Numbered from the stretch's first letter, positions 45,791-58,720 are shown. The stretch: DNA of 64,000 nucleotides from Siphonodentalium dalli (GCA_032622095.1 CP136065.1:115859195-115923194); one strand, 5' to 3'. The notes: generated by a model from the letters alone, not told the origin. Numbers and translations: made by a program.

Positions 45791-46430
45791 GGAACAGCAT
45801 TTTTTTTTACCAGTGCTAGCAGTTTTCTCCAGCCTGTCAGATGACATCTATTATTCTAATCTCAATTAATGAGATAAAATATCTGCTTCTGGTGAGAGGC
45901 AAGTTGGGAGATGATATTAAAGGGGTGGTCTGGGCCATGTGGTGGGGGGTAATGGAATGTTTCTGTAATTAATGAAAAGATAAAGTTTCATAACTCTGTG
46001 AATGTTATAATGGTGTTACTATTTCAAAATTTATAACATGTTTAAAAATATTTTTTTGATTTTTTTTTTTTTTTGTTAAATTGAGCAAGTTTTTCAATCT
46101 GAATTATTTTATTTTAGTTATGTCTCTGGCTCCGCCCACATTCAACCCAGTGACCTCATTTGAACAAATCTGAACCAGTCACGCAAGGACCCTTTATACC
46201 AAATATGAACCCATTCAGCCCAATGGAACTTGAGAAGAAGTCGTTTAAAGAATTACTGTGGTGGGAAAGATTTATTTGACCGGGTGACCTCATTTGAACA
46301 AATCTGAATGTGAGTCACCTAGGGAACATCCACACCAAATATGAACCCATTCAGTCTTATGTTTCTAGAGAGGATGATGATTCTTGAGGAGTATAGTCCA
46401 TCGGAGACTTCGTCTCAGGTGAGCTAAAAA
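45791..46430 (-). repeat. Family-G element (minus), short
   Basis: 46130-46430 on the minus strand starts TTTTTAGCTCACCTGAGACG...GTCTCCGATGGACTATACTC, the G head hairpin, and holds one to two monomers ('ttcatatttggtgtggatgt'). 45791-46129 is unassigned T-rich sequence. Confidence 0.55.
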
Positions 46431-47174
46431 CATGGCTACCAGCGGCCATCTTTGATTTCAAAATTCAATCCATTAGCACAGACTTCATGCCGTACTGTTT
46501 GTCTGATCATCATGAAATTTGTCATGGATATTAACCATGGCTGCCACCAGCCATCTTGGATTTTATACTTTGCATGACTAAATTCATTGTCACACACAAC
46601 AGATCATCACCAAAATGCATACAGATCATCGGGGCGACCTCTAGATGGGAGCCATCAAAGTTTTCCGAATTTCATTGAAAAATATGCATTTTACTCTTTG
46701 TATGACTAAATCCTTCTGCAAAATCCATTAACATGGGCATGATGGGCTACAGGCCATACGGTTTGTCTGATCAATATGAAATTTGTCATGGATGTTAACA
46801 TTGACATGCAGATGGGAACGAGTCATTTTGGGGTCAATCGGCCAAAATACATGGCCGTCGGCAGCCATCTTGGATATTACTCTTTGCAGGACTAAATCCT
46901 TTGGCACACAATATCCCTCATCATCAAACTTCATAGGGATCATCAGGGTGTTTTGTTGAAAAATATGGCCACCTTGGATTTTACTCTTTGTATGACTAAA
47001 TCCTTCGGAATACCCTACAGGTCACCTCCCTCATCCGATCATCGCCAAACTTCATATGGATCTTCGGGGTGACCTCTACATTGGAGCCATCAATTTCTTT
47101 CTGAAATTCGTTAAAAATAAACATGGCCGCCAACAGCCATCTGGTTTCAAATTTGAATCTATCGGCACCCCATA
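46431..47174 (+). repeat. Family-A monomers, left of the 3.9-kb element
   Basis: Four degenerate monomers carry 'gccatcttggatattactct', 'gatgggaacgagtcattttg' and 'atcatcggggcgacctctag'. They are interrupted at the TA at 47175; matching text resumes at 51114 ('tattgattggtgaaatgttt'). Confidence 0.6.
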
Positions 47175-47176
47175 TA

Positions 47177-50100
47177 GTCCAGGAGATCGACCCCAAGAAA
47201 TAACAAATGTTGCTCATTTTGACGGACAAGTGCTATCCGGTCTAATTTTGTAGTAAAATATATGTAGATTACGAAAATCCATGATAGCAGTGGTGAATTT
47301 GTAGCTTAATTGGCGAAAATTGTGTTTTTATTGACCTACCCGATGACCGAAAATGAAAGAATTTTCCAGCGACGTCATATTACTACTAGTCCGGGAGCTA
47401 ATATGGATATCCTTGCACCCCCTGGGACTTAACTTCTCCCAACTCATTTTGTTCCTTATTATGTCCTTCAACTTTTAAGCAATGTTAGCAAGAAAACAAA
47501 GTGGCCGTATAGACTCCAGACAAAATGGCGTCCATCATGGCCGCCGTTTTTCAGACCAGATCCTCAAGTCAGTTTTATGCAAATTAAGCGGTGAAAATCT
47601 TGTAAAATGTATACAAATGTATATATGTTCGTGAAGCTAAGACATAATGTCACTTTTTTGGGGCAAAATTGAAACTCACCATCCAAGATGGCCATCAATA
47701 TGGCCGCCGGAAGTTGAAAATATGACTTTGTTTTTACAAATATCTTCTAGATCGATTCATGCTGTTTGGAACTGGTTGAGTAATGCGACTTTATTTTGTA
47801 TTTTGTGTAACTGATCATTGGGGCAATTAAATATGCACTTTTTGTGTTCCTAGCCCCTTCCGTTCCCTCAAAAATTCGAATTTACAGAACGCAGTATAAA
47901 ATTTCACAAAAAAATCACAATTGGGATTATAGTCATATTTTAACAAGAAATGAACAGAACTTTGTAATGTAAGTGATGCATATGATTATACCTATGAATA
48001 TTCCAACTCACTGGAACCAAAATTCTTACTTTGGCTCAAAATGGCTGCCAAAATATGGAAAATGATAAATATTGCCCCAGCGTGTTCTGCAATCGATTAC
48101 AAGTTGTGGATGATGTACAAAATTGGCTATTCTGCCTTCTATACATTGAATACTAACATGCCTGATGTGCCATGGTTAATTGTTACTATTGTCACCACTG
48201 ACATCACCAAAAATATTGGACTTTTCTCTCAAAAACTTGGCTTAAATATCGGCAAAAATGAACTTTTCATGTTTAGACCATTTTTGCAATTAAAATGTAA
48301 CTATCTTTGGGTTGAAAGGTGTTTATTGTTTTGGTCTATATTAAATGTGTCACACTACGGGATTTATAGACCAAATTGTTCGCCCCGATTTTGACAGAAC
48401 TCTATACTCTCATTAAGTAGACATGGATAAATAATGTATATGCAGCCTGTGTCAGGGAGGACGCAGTTATATAGGGGTGGGTGTAATATAGTGTGTCATT
48501 TTGACATATTTCTCGATGGGTTAATATATAATGCTATGTTATTATGGTCTGAAATGACTAATATCGAGATTTCTGGTGACCATTCAACGTTTGATACCAT
48601 TTGATGTCCCGATGGGGTATATTTTAGAAGTTCTGACACGTCACCAAGCTTCGGTACATGTCACGAAGCTTCGGTACATAGGATGAAAAACCGCCACAGA
48701 TTTGGGGTTAATGATGCAAGGTCACATTTTTCGCCAGATTTCGACAGAACTATATGCTCTCATTAAGTAGACATGGATACACTTCTTGTATGTAGCACTG
48801 TGTCAGGGAGGAAGCAGTTATATAGGGTGGATGAAATATAGTTGGGCATTTTGACATAATTACACCATGGTTTAATATATAATTCCATGATAATTACAAT
48901 CTGAAATGACTGATATCAAAGTTTATGGTGACCATTCAACGTTTGATGCCATTTGACGGTACGTGGCACGAAGCTTCGGTAAATTGTATGAAAAATCGCC
49001 ACAGATTGGGGTTAACGATGCGAGGTCACATTTTTGGTCATATTTTGACGGAACTGTATACTCTCATTAAGTAGACATCGATAAACTTCTTATATGTAGC
49101 CCTGTGTCAGGGAGGGAGCAGTTATATAGTAGGTGTAATATAGTGTGTCATTATGACATATTCCTCGATGGGTTAATATATAATGCGATGCTAATTATGA
49201 TCTGAAATTATTAATATCCGGGTTTCTGGTGACCATTCAACGTTTGTTAACGTTACCATATGATGTCATATGGTGGTATATTCCTGGAGTTCTGACACGT
49301 CACGGTACATGGCACGAAGCTTCGGTGCATTGTATGAAAAACCGCCACAGGTTTGGGTTTAAGAATGCATTGTCAATTTTTGTTTTGCCACAGCACTGGG
49401 AGATAAGTACCCATGGTCACATGTTTCTTCCGATTTTGATAGTACTGTATACTGTTATTAATAAAGATACACCTTGACTAACTTCATGTTGAATGAACCA
49501 GTCACAGTATAATTTTCTATTATTGAACATTTAACTTGAATGTCACGAATAATCGGTACATTCATGTTTTGTTTCGACGTCGACTATGCATAAAACTGAT
49601 TTAAATATAGTAATATATAAATAATAATTAATGTACCGAAGCTTCGTATCTATAGGTTACAAACACCTAATTATTTTCCATAGGCGACAGTGTTAACTAA
49701 AAGTCCCGCCGGCTATGGGTTAAGCCTATTTGAACTTCAAGTGGTCAATTTTCCCTTAGCACGTCATCCGCTGCACCAGTATGTGACAACAAACGCGCCA
49801 TTTTCGGTATTTTGTTCAAACGACAGTCTTGCATTTCCACAACTACCCCATTTACTGCACAAAAATCAGCAGCATAAACATATCCAGACCCCTTCCGTAA
49901 CTTCTAGATACCACCAGACTCTTCCTGGACATATAAACATACACGATCGCCATATTTACGTAGGCTATGATTTTATGTTCCAGATTAGGGATATTTCCCT
50001 CAATGATAATCAACCAATCAGCAGCCAGATTGTTTTGTTATGCTGACTCGAGTTTCAAGAAGCGTAACTCTATATAATTAGTTGCCTGTAACATATAATT

Positions 50101-51111
50101 GTAAAGAAAATCGAACTTTGATTATGTAAACTGCGCCAATTTTACAAAAAAAGCTTTACTGTGATACGATAGAAATATAGAAGTCATTGGTCATCCTATT
50201 ATCTCCCAGTGGTCCTTTGACCCACATACCCCGTTTTAAAATTGACCATTTTGGGGGGGGAGGGTGGGGGTAAGAAATAACACTGATACTCGATTCCTGA
50301 TAACTCTGGAAGCACAGTTCAGTAGAAAGATACTAATGTCTCATGTCATGCTTGTTATATACATATATACTGCATATATACTGCATTTGTAAAGTCCATC
50401 CACTCTCTAATCGGAATATTATGACCACAAATGTGACCACACCCAAAATTCAGGGTTTTTCATCATAATTTAATTTGTAAAATCCGACTCGCGTGCATAA
50501 CGCACAGGATAGAAAGGCATATGTATATGTTTTGGAAACTAGTTACGTATATCTACCATATGCCTTAAGAAATTTATCTAATTTTGAACAGTACAATGTT
50601 TAATTGGATTTGAATTAGACCCCCCTCAACTTAGAAAACAAGTAGAAACCTTCTTAAATCCATTTATAAACATTGTAGAAGCCAAGTTGTAAATTATTTA
50701 ACAATATTAAAATAATTATGGTGAATTTTAACCTTAAAATCATACTAAGATGAAATGGTTGCAATTTGGACGATTTTGCGTAAAAAAGTAAAACAAAAAT
50801 TGAAACAAAAACATTTAAATTCTTCAATTTTTTAGCATAATTAGTTATTTAACATTATTAACACAATTACTATTCAACTGAATCACCAAAATCATACTAA
50901 AATGAAACTTTACACATTGAAAAAAAAATATGAAAATTTTGGGCTTAAAATGTCGAAAAATGCCCAAAAAATCGAAAAAAAAAACAAAGAAGGCTACAAA
51001 TTTGTTCTTGCTATCATGATTTTTTTTCATTACCATACCTAAAACATTAAAAATAACATGGTCGCAGCTTGTCCGTCAATATGAGCAACACTACCTCCCG
51101 ATCTCCTGGAC
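47177..51111. mobile_element. 3.9-kb TA-flanked terminal-repeat element
   Basis: The ends GTCCAGGAGATCG and CGATCTCCTGGAC are exact inverses, flanked by TA at 47175-47176 and 51112-51113. The inverted match extends ('gttgctcattttgacggaca' against the inverse of 'tgtccgtcaatatgagcaac'). The interior has an internal tandem array (48389-49450) and ORFs up to 118 codons (48041-48394, 49690-50046) without recognisable transposase motifs. TA duplication suggests Tc1/mariner-like mobilisation; the interior may be non-autonomous. Confidence 0.72.
48389..49450 (+). repeat. Internal tandem array, units of ~315-380 bp
   Basis: 'ttgacagaac' followed by 'ctctcattaagtagacat' recurs at 48389, 48739 and 49053, with a degenerate fourth start near 49435. 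Each unit also carries 'tggtgaccattcaacgtttg' and one or two CACGAAGCTTCGGTACAT motifs (48640-48680, 48968, 49314). Confidence 0.75.
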
Positions 51112-52110
51112 TAATATTGATTGGTGAAATGTTTGAAATGAAAATAATTTCAACTACACAATACAAGCCCTTTACTGTAACTTTTTAATGTGTACACATA
51201 CCATGTATGGTACACATAATGCTAATGTCCAGATCAACCATCCGTCCATCTGTCCGTAGACACTTGCTATCCGATTCGATTATTCAAATATTTTTTATCA
51301 GATAATGTTCAAATTTTATGTGCATGTTTATGATGACAAACTCCTCACCTGAATAGTTTTTAGTATCGATTGGTTGATCAGTTTAGAAATTATTAACACT
51401 TTGCATCCACACATAGGCATGAGCTATCCGATGATGTAACCAAAGTATTTTTTGTCCAATTGTTCATATTTGATATGTAGGTTTATGATGACACACACCT
51501 CACCTGTATAGTTTTTGGTATTGATTGGTTGATCAGTTTAGAAAATTATTAACCCTGCACACAAATGCTATCTGATGCATCCAAGTCAAACAATTTTCTT
51601 CTGATCTGCCTCATATTTCTTACCTAGGTCTTTCTTAGCACGTTCTTCATCTGTATGGATTTTGGTATTGATTAGTTAACCCTTTCTGCTCTTGTTTTTA
51701 AATAGAATTCATCCAAGCTATGATGACTTAAATATTTTTCATCTGATCAGCACCAAATTTGGTACATAAGGTCCTCACCCCGAAATACAGATCCAAGTTT
51801 GAATTTGGGTTTGATCAGATATATTTTAACAGAGTTATGGCCATTTAAAATTCAAATGCCACCTTGAGATTTGAAGAGAACTTCTCATCACACAGAGACT
51901 GTATTTGTATGGTTTGAGTTTTGTTTAGCTGGACACTAGATAGATAGATAGCACATGGCTAGCAGAGTCTGTTGATAAAATCTGTCAAAATATAATTAAT
52001 GGATGGCTCTCTATTAGTTTTCTGTGCAATATTAAGTTAACCCCTTTGTTGAAACAGGTCATTAATGTACACTCAATAAGACACCTATTCTAAAAGATTA
52101 AATTGGAATG
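51112..52110 (+). repeat. Family-A/H remnant then family-D element, 3' incomplete
   Basis: 51120-51185 repeats text of 29330-29395. A D head follows (51190-51260, 'cacataccatgtatggtaca', 'ccgtccatctgtccgt'). Monomers then carry 'ctcacctgtatagtttttgg' and 'acagagttatggccattt'. No D tail hairpin was found. Confidence 0.55.
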
Positions 52111-53290
52111 GTCCATTGTTTATTTGTAGGGATGTTTTACAGACATTGCAGTTTATAGACATTGTTGTTTACAGACACGATCTTGGAAATAAATTAACCC
52201 AATTAATATGGTCTTGTGATGTTTTTCATCTGATCATTCTCCTATTCTGTGTCAAGGTTGATGGTGATCCACTTTTCACTTACATGGATTTTGGGATTAA
52301 AATTAACCCATTCCACAGGCAGATATTAAATTATCTCTTTCACCTTGAGCCAGGTTCAGTTAGGATTTCTATAAGCCACCAATTGAATATTCATCATTAG
52401 AGGAAATATCTTATTTTGAAATTCCGTCAATTGCATTTGGGATGCAGGATAATAATGGTGCTGGTATTCTTGGGACTGACTTATTGGTCAAATATTTTTC
52501 TACCCAATCACTTTTATAATCTCAGTCAGGTTAATAATCATGACACATTCTACGTTGGATGGGCCTGCAGAGGTGGCTCCCCCCCCCCCCCCCCCACAAG
52601 AAATAAAAATTTGTATTCTTGGAACAATCATTGTAACAGTCGTGTTTTTACAAAACAACGGTTTTGATATGAAAAATCTCATTATTGGAGAGTTATTATA
52701 ATGAAAATAAGAACAAGTCAATCTATTTTTTCATGTACATGATAGTTGTTTTACAGACTTTCATTTTATATAGCTTGAAACCACTTCAAAGGCATTGAAT
52801 AGGTCCCTTTAAATGCTGGGCAACAATACAAAAAAGCAAAAACTTTTTTCCTGTATTCAAATAGATATTTAGTAGAGGTGTAATTTTGTGCGACACATTT
52901 CTCATAACACGACATCTATGCTTCAGTCGATAAAGATATGACTGAATATCGGGCCTACTTAATAACGTGGAGAAACAGTAGAATTAATTTGAAATATGTA
53001 CGTTAAAAGACACTGAACCGAATTCAAGTCCTTAAAGAGTGTGCAAATATAAATGTGGTATTTGAAGAAGAACTGAGGTTTTATTTTTAAAACTACAACT
53101 CAGGATATAGAATATTCACCAGAGTAGTGATCTCGAAGCACAAATAAATGCTTTTTTTTTTTTTTGTGTTTGTTGCCGAAATGTGTAAGGATGGTTAACA
53201 CCACCCAACAATAAAAATGAAAACTCATTTGGTGACGCTAGAAAATAATGATACTTTTTTCCTGTGTTCGATTAGAAATTTCGTTTTTTG
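52111..53290. other. Intergenic, nothing recognised; C17 run
   Basis: Only short ORFs without motifs. 52579-52595 is a run of 17 C. A T-rich run lies at about 53150-53165. Confidence 0.4.
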
Positions 53291-53610
53291 TTAAATTGAG
53301 CAAGGAGTTTAGTTTTTTTTTGTCACCAAAGGACCCTTCAAACCAAATATGAACCCATTTGGCCTGGTGGTACTTGAGAAGAAGTCGTTTTAAGAATTAC
53401 AATGGAGGGAAAGAGTTATGGCCCTGGCTTGGCAACTATTTGACCCAGTGACCTCATTTGAACAGATATGAATGCGAGTCACCAAGGGAACATCCACACC
53501 AAATATGAAGCCATTCGGTCTTATGGTTCCAGAGATGTTAATAGGATTGTTGACAGACAAGGAGTGATGACTAGCTCCACCGGAGCACAAGTGCGAAATT
53601 GTCACCTCCG
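53291..53610 (-). repeat. Family-G monomers (minus)
   Basis: The minus strand reads 'gtgctccggtggagctagtc' at the head side (about 53590), then 'ttcggtctt'-flanked monomers with 'atatttggtgtggatgttcc' and 'gccagggccataactctttc'. Confidence 0.6.
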
Positions 53611-53910
53611 TTTCCTTTCATGTTGATTTTGATGCTTCGCAGTTTCAATGAAGCTATTTTTGATGGGGGATTTTAGTCATAATATTCCACCCCTCCCCCA
53701 GGCACGTGGTGACGGGGGAGTTTGGGTGGTGTCTTACCCATTTTCAGTCCAAATTTTCAACAGTTGGAAAATTCATACCTTGCACAACATGTTGGAAATT
53801 TTCCACCACTTATAGGCCGAAATTGTTAGTTGGTTAAGTTTCCAACAACTAATTAGTGAGACATTTGTTGTTTTAGACCAACTCTAGCAAATATTTCTAT
53901 ATTTAGTAAA
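53611..53910. other. Unassigned intergenic stretch
   Basis: Contains 'ttcaacagttggaaaatt'-type motifs related, inverted, to 41750-41920. No gene. Confidence 0.35.
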
Positions 53911-54162
53911 AACAAGAGGTTGCACCATGGGTGGTGGGATACCGCCATGGTGAAAATTGAAATATGGGCAGGTCGGAAACTAAATTGTGAAAAGATGTTA
54001 TGAACGAACAAATTACTTGACAATTCTAACAAATGACGGATGGAAATCTAACATTTTCATTAAGCCCTCATGATGCCAACCGCATACCAAATTTCATTGA
54101 GATCCGATAAGCCATGGTTGTGATATAAGAGCAGACAGATGGAAATCCAACATTTTCAGATA

Positions 54163-55487
54163 AATGAAAGTGTCAATGACACTGTAGCTCAACTTAGGTA
54201 GGGGAATAATTTAATGGTTGACAGTAAATGGAGGAATAGGAAAGGTGCTAATTGAAATGTCTAACCTGTGCCAAAGGATTTAGTCATGCAAAGAGTAAAA
54301 TCCAAGATGGCTGCTGGCGGCCATGTTTTTTTGGCCAATTGACCCCAAAAGGACTCGTTCCCATCTACGTGTCATTGGTAACATCCATGACAAATTTCAT
54401 GAAGATCTGACCAAAGCTACGATCTTTAGCCCGCACCAAAGGATATAGTCATGCAAAGAGTAAAATCCAAGATGGCCACCAGCGGCCATATTTTTCGGCC
54501 CAACGACCCCAAAATGACTCGTTCCCATCTAAATGTCATTGTTAACATCCATGACAAATTTCATGAAGTTCCGACCAAAGCTACGACCTGTAGCCCGTGC
54601 CAAAGGATTTAGTCATGCAAAGAGTAAAATCCATCCAAGATGGCTGCTGGCGGCCATGTTTTTTGGCCGAACGACCCCAAAATCACTCGTTCCCATCTAC
54701 ATGTCAATATTAACATCTATGACATATTTCATGATGATCAGACGAACAGTACGACCTGTAGCCCGCGCCAATGGATTGAAATTTGAAATCCAAGATGGCC
54801 CACCAGTGGCCATGTTTTTCGGCCGAAAGACCCCAAAATGACTTGTTCCCATCTACATGTCATTGTTAACATCCATGACAAATTTCATGAAGTTCCGCCC
54901 AAAGCTACGACCTGTAGCCCGTGCCAAAGGATTTAGTCATGCAAAGAGTAAAATCCAAGATGGATGCTGGCGGCCATGTTTTTTGGCCGAACGACCCCAA
55001 AATGACTCGTTCCCGTCTACATGTCATTGTTAACATCCATGACAAATTTCATGAAGTTCCGACCAAAGCTACGACCTGTAGCCCGCGCCAAAGGATTTAG
55101 TCATGCAAAGAGTAAAATCCAAGATGGCTGCTGGCAGCCATGTTTTTTGGCCGAACGAGCCCAAAACCACTCTTTCCCATCTACATGTCAATATTAACAT
55201 CCATGACAAATTACATGATGATCAGACGAACAGTACGACCTGTAGCCCGCGCCAATGGATTGAATTTTGAAATCCAAGATGGCTGTCAGCGGCCATGTTT
55301 TTTGGCTGAATGACACCAAAATTACTCGTTCCCATCTACATGTCAATGTAAACATTCATGACAAATCTCATAAAGATCAGACCAAAGGTACGACCTGTAG
55401 CCCGCGCCAAAAGAAATTGTTGACAGACACATGGACGACGGACGAGAAACCATGGCAATAGCTCAAACTTACAAAGTAAGTTGAGCT
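54163..55487 (-). mobile_element. Complete family-A element A1 (minus), 1325 bp
   Basis: On the minus strand it begins AGCTCAACTTACTTTG with a paired hairpin and has seven to eight ~165-bp monomers (repeat points 54272, 54437, 54601, 54769, 54924, 55089, 55253). It ends with inverse AAGTTGAGCT, palindrome AGTGTCATTGACACT and TTCATT. Host B text is continuous across it without duplication (cagata|aacaaag), so it inserted between T and T on its own strand. Confidence 0.85.
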
Positions 55488-55546
55488 AACAAAGAGGGAT
55501 ATTTAAACCCTTGAATGGAGAGTGTGAACGTCAATGAACCATTTTT

Positions 55547-56943
55547 AGCTCAACTTACTTTTGTAAGTTTGAGCTATTGCCATGGCTTGGCGTCCGTCGT
55601 CCCGTGTGTGCGTGTGTCCGTCAACAATTTCCTTTGGCGCGGGCTACAGGTCGTACCTTTGGTCTGATCTTTATGAAATTTTGCATGAATGTTGACATTG
55701 ACATGTAGATGGGAACGAGTCATTTTGGGGTCATTCGGCCAAAAAACATGGCCGCTGGTGGCCATCTTGGATTTCAAAATTCAATCCATTGGCGCAGGCT
55801 ACAGGTCGTACTGTTCGTTTGATCATCATGAAATTTGTCATGGATGTTAATATTGACATGTAGATGGGAACGAGTCATTTTGGGGTCGTTCGGCCAAAAA
55901 TCATGGCCGCTGGCAGCCATCTTGGATTTTACTCTTTGCATGACTAAATCCTTTGGCACAGGCTACAGGTCGTAGTTTTGATAAGAACTTCATGAAATTT
56001 GTCATGGATGTTAACAATGACATGTAGATGGGAAAGAGGGATTTTGGGGTTGTTCGGCCAAAAAACATGGCCGCCAGCAGCCATCATGGATTTTACTCTT
56101 TGCATGACTAAATCCTTTGGCGCGGGTTACAGGTCGTACCTTTGGTCTGACCTTTATGAAATTTGCCATGAATATTGATATTGTCATGTATATGGGAACA
56201 AGTCATTTTGGGGTCATACGGCCAAAAATCATGGCCGCTGGCAGCCATCTTGGATTTCAAAATTCAATCCATTGGCACAGGCTACAGGTCGTACTGTTTG
56301 TCTGATCATCATGATATTTATCATGGATGTTAAAATTAACATGTAGATGGGATCGAGTCATTTTGGGGTCTTTTGGCTAAAAAACATGTCCGCCAGCAGC
56401 CATATTGGATTTTACTCTTTGCATGAATAAATCCTTTGGTGCGGGCTACAGGTCGTAGCTTTGGTCGGAACTTCATGAAATTTGTCATGTACATGTATGT
56501 TAACAATGACATGTAGATGGGAAACGAGTCATTTTGGGGTCCTTCAGCCGAAAAACATGGCCACCAGCAGCCATCTTGGATTTTACTCTTTGCATGACTA
56601 AATCCATTGGCACAGGCTACAGGTCATACCTTTGATCAGATCATTATGAGATTTGTAAAGGCTGTAGATGGGAACAAGTCATTTTGGGGTAATTCGGAAA
56701 AAAACATGGCTGCGGTGGCCATTTTAGAATTTACTCTTTGCATCAATAAATCCTTTGGTACACCATAATCACCACATCCCTGATCCGATCATTATGAAAC
56801 CTGTTATGAATGTTGATATTGACATGTACATCTAGTCTTACTTAGACATTTCAATTAGGACTTTTCCTATTCCTCCATTTACTGTCGACCATTAATTTAT
56901 TCCCCTACCTAAGTTGAGCTACAGTGTCATTGACACTTTCATT
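55547..56943 (+). mobile_element. Complete family-A element A2 (plus), 1397 bp
   Basis: The head AGCTCAACTTACTTTTGTAAG with TTTGAGCTATTGCCATGG forms a hairpin. Then come 'gtccgtcgtcccgtgtgtgc' and about eight monomers of 155-165 bp. The 3' end is AAGTTGAGCTACAGTGTCATTG...TTCATT. It lies head-to-head with A1, so the pair forms a ~2.8-kb imperfect inverted repeat. Confidence 0.85.
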
Positions 56944-57078
56944 TTGAAAGCCATGCTGATGACAAACATGTATATCAAATTTCATGGAGATCTGATCACC
57001 CATGGTTGAGATATATGAACGGACAGACAGACGCATGTAATCCAGTATACCCCCCATCTTTTGGGAAGGGGGTATAAT

Positions 57079-57544
57079 TAGTCTGACAGTACTAACAATT
57101 GGAAATAAAAAGAACATTAGGGGGTGTTCGGTTGGTTGGGGAAAGTTCAAACCCGGGGGGGTTTTGTGAACCTTTGATTTAGATCTGGTAGGGGTTCAAG
57201 TGTATTTGATTTCTCGTAACATCTATATTTGCTTTGCAAATAGATAAATGCACAAATATTGAATAAAATGTCCTTATGCTCGGTTATAAGGCCTATAATT
57301 TACTAAATTCTCGATGAAATATGTGTGTGTAATATAAAAATTATTTATCGTAGGTGCGCACTGGAGCTAATCATTTTTGCTCATTGTCGAACTGGAGCCA
57401 TAAAAATTTCATACTGGATTCACCAGGTGTTTGTCTTTGTCAGAATGTGCCACCTGTAGACTAGACCTGTACAGATTTGTCATGTATATATTTGCATTTT
57501 CATGTCCCGGAGATAACTTAACAGAAAACTATGCTTTGCCCATT
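57079..57544. other. Unassigned intergenic stretch
   Basis: No gene or repeat border recognised; includes a G7 run near 57156. Confidence 0.35.
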
Positions 57545-57642
57545 GGAATGTCTCTCTGAGTATATCAGTCATAGGTTATAGGTATGCCCACACCAGGCGG
57601 TATTCCATAAGGGTTATGCACCTGACGATAGTCCATCTCTTG
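57545..57642 (+). repeat. Solo 3' tail of element F
   Basis: 'gtctctctgagtatatcagt', 'ccaggcggtattcc' and 'gatagtccatctcttgttg' parallel 30665-30760 at the end of the complete F element. Confidence 0.7.
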
Positions 57643-58045
57643 TTGTTTATATATTAACAAGATTCAACAGATGATGAATAATTCAACCCTTCCATGACTG
57701 GAGCTTCCTGTAATTTTGCGAAAACCCTGTGGCAATGCATTCTCTTATATATGCAACTATCCCATAGGGAGCCTCGCATATACAAGAGAATACATTTGCC
57801 AAACAATATTTACCTTGACCTTGTAAGCCACAGCACAGGATCTTTAATGCTCCCCCAGCGCATCTTCCGTCATGAAAGGGTTTAAATAGCTGACAAGGAC
57901 ATTTTATTAGGACCCATGGGTGTTTTATAGGCCTTCAATGCCAGTTTCAAAGTTTCCACCTGCTAGCATGAAGCACATTTATTCAGCACGCTCAGCATCA
58001 TGGACTACATATTACCATCTCTCGCAGAATCGGGTCTATGCCGGA
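57643..58045. repeat. Unassigned DNA with a short inverted repeat
   Basis: 'gcaatgcattctcttatatatgc' (from 57732) faces 'gcatatacaagagaatacatttgc' about 30 bp later, giving a hairpin of roughly 80 bp. Related text ('tataagagaatgcac') occurs at 60678. No gene. Confidence 0.5.
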
Positions 58046-58500
58046 ACAAAATTAAAGTCTCAATGACACTGTAGCTCAACCTGGAAAGGGGATAATGCAA
58101 TACATTGTAGTCTATGGAGTAATTAGGAAAGCAGAAATTGAAATTTTTAAGTAATACCAGAGGTCAACCCGAAGAGCCATATGAACTTTGGTATCAATTC
58201 GATGAAAAATGTTGGCTGTCGGGCATGCCAAAGTATTTAGTGATGCAAAGAGTAAAATCCAAGATCATTGCCGGTGGCCATGTTTTCATCGAAAATCATT
58301 CAATTTCGATAGCTCCCATCTAGACGTTATCCTGTACATGCCTGTTAAGTTTCAAAATATTTCTCAAATATATGCCGGCTGCAGAGAGTGCCGATGGATT
58401 CAAATGTGAAAACCAAGATGGCACCCAGCGGCCATGTTTTAAATTTGTAAATATTTTATGGCTCCCATCTAGTAGTCACTCCGAAGATCCATATGAGGTT
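58046..58500 (-). repeat. Family-A fragment (minus) with 3' end
   Basis: Starts with the terminal block 'tctcaatgacactgtagctc' and holds two to three monomers ('gcaaagagtaaaatccaag', 'accaagatggcacccagcgg'). The head is missing. Confidence 0.6.
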
Positions 58501-58570
58501 GTGTATTATATGGTTTATGGATAATTTTTCCAGAGGTTTGGGTTGGTAGGTCGGAATAAAATTAAAACAG

Positions 58571-58720
58571 GCATTTTTAATGTACCCATACCATAGTATG
58601 GTACACATAGTGTGGAAGTCTGGATTGACCACTCGTCGTTCACCTGTCCCTGTCTGAGCAGACAATTTACGCATAATACGATAACTCAAAGATTTTCTAT
58701 CTGATCAAATTAATAAATAG
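58571..58720 (+). repeat. Truncated family-D head
   Basis: The hairpin TACCCATACCATAGTATGGTA is followed by 'gtctggattgaccactcgtc' and one partial monomer ('acgataactcaaagattttc'). Confidence 0.6.

Larger units (their letters stand above)
53911..57078 (-). mobile_element. Element B (minus), split by two family-A insertions
   Basis: The minus-strand head is at 57078 (TTATACCCCCTTCCC...GATGGGGGGTATA) and the tail is at 53911 (GGTGCAACCTCTTGTTTTTA). The B monomer is interrupted at 54163 and 55547. The 59-bp spacer 55488-55546 carries the missing B text ('acaaagagggatat', 'gtgaacgtcaatgaacc'), so two separate insertions hit one monomer. Confidence 0.75.

Noticed and set aside
48041-48394. 117-codon plus ORF in the 3.9-kb TA element
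   Set aside because: No transposase motif, no supporting context; ends in the tandem array. Not enough for a gene call.
49690-50046. 118-codon plus ORF in the 3.9-kb TA element
   Set aside because: No recognisable domain and composition like surrounding non-coding sequence.
54272-55440. Recurring peptide-like frame (KSKMAA...HVFWPNDPKMTRSH) in family-A monomers
   Set aside because: The frame is open for 55-80 codons in several copies only because monomers are near a multiple of three; each unit contains a stop at 'ggatttag' or 'ttgaaa', so no continuous protein is possible.
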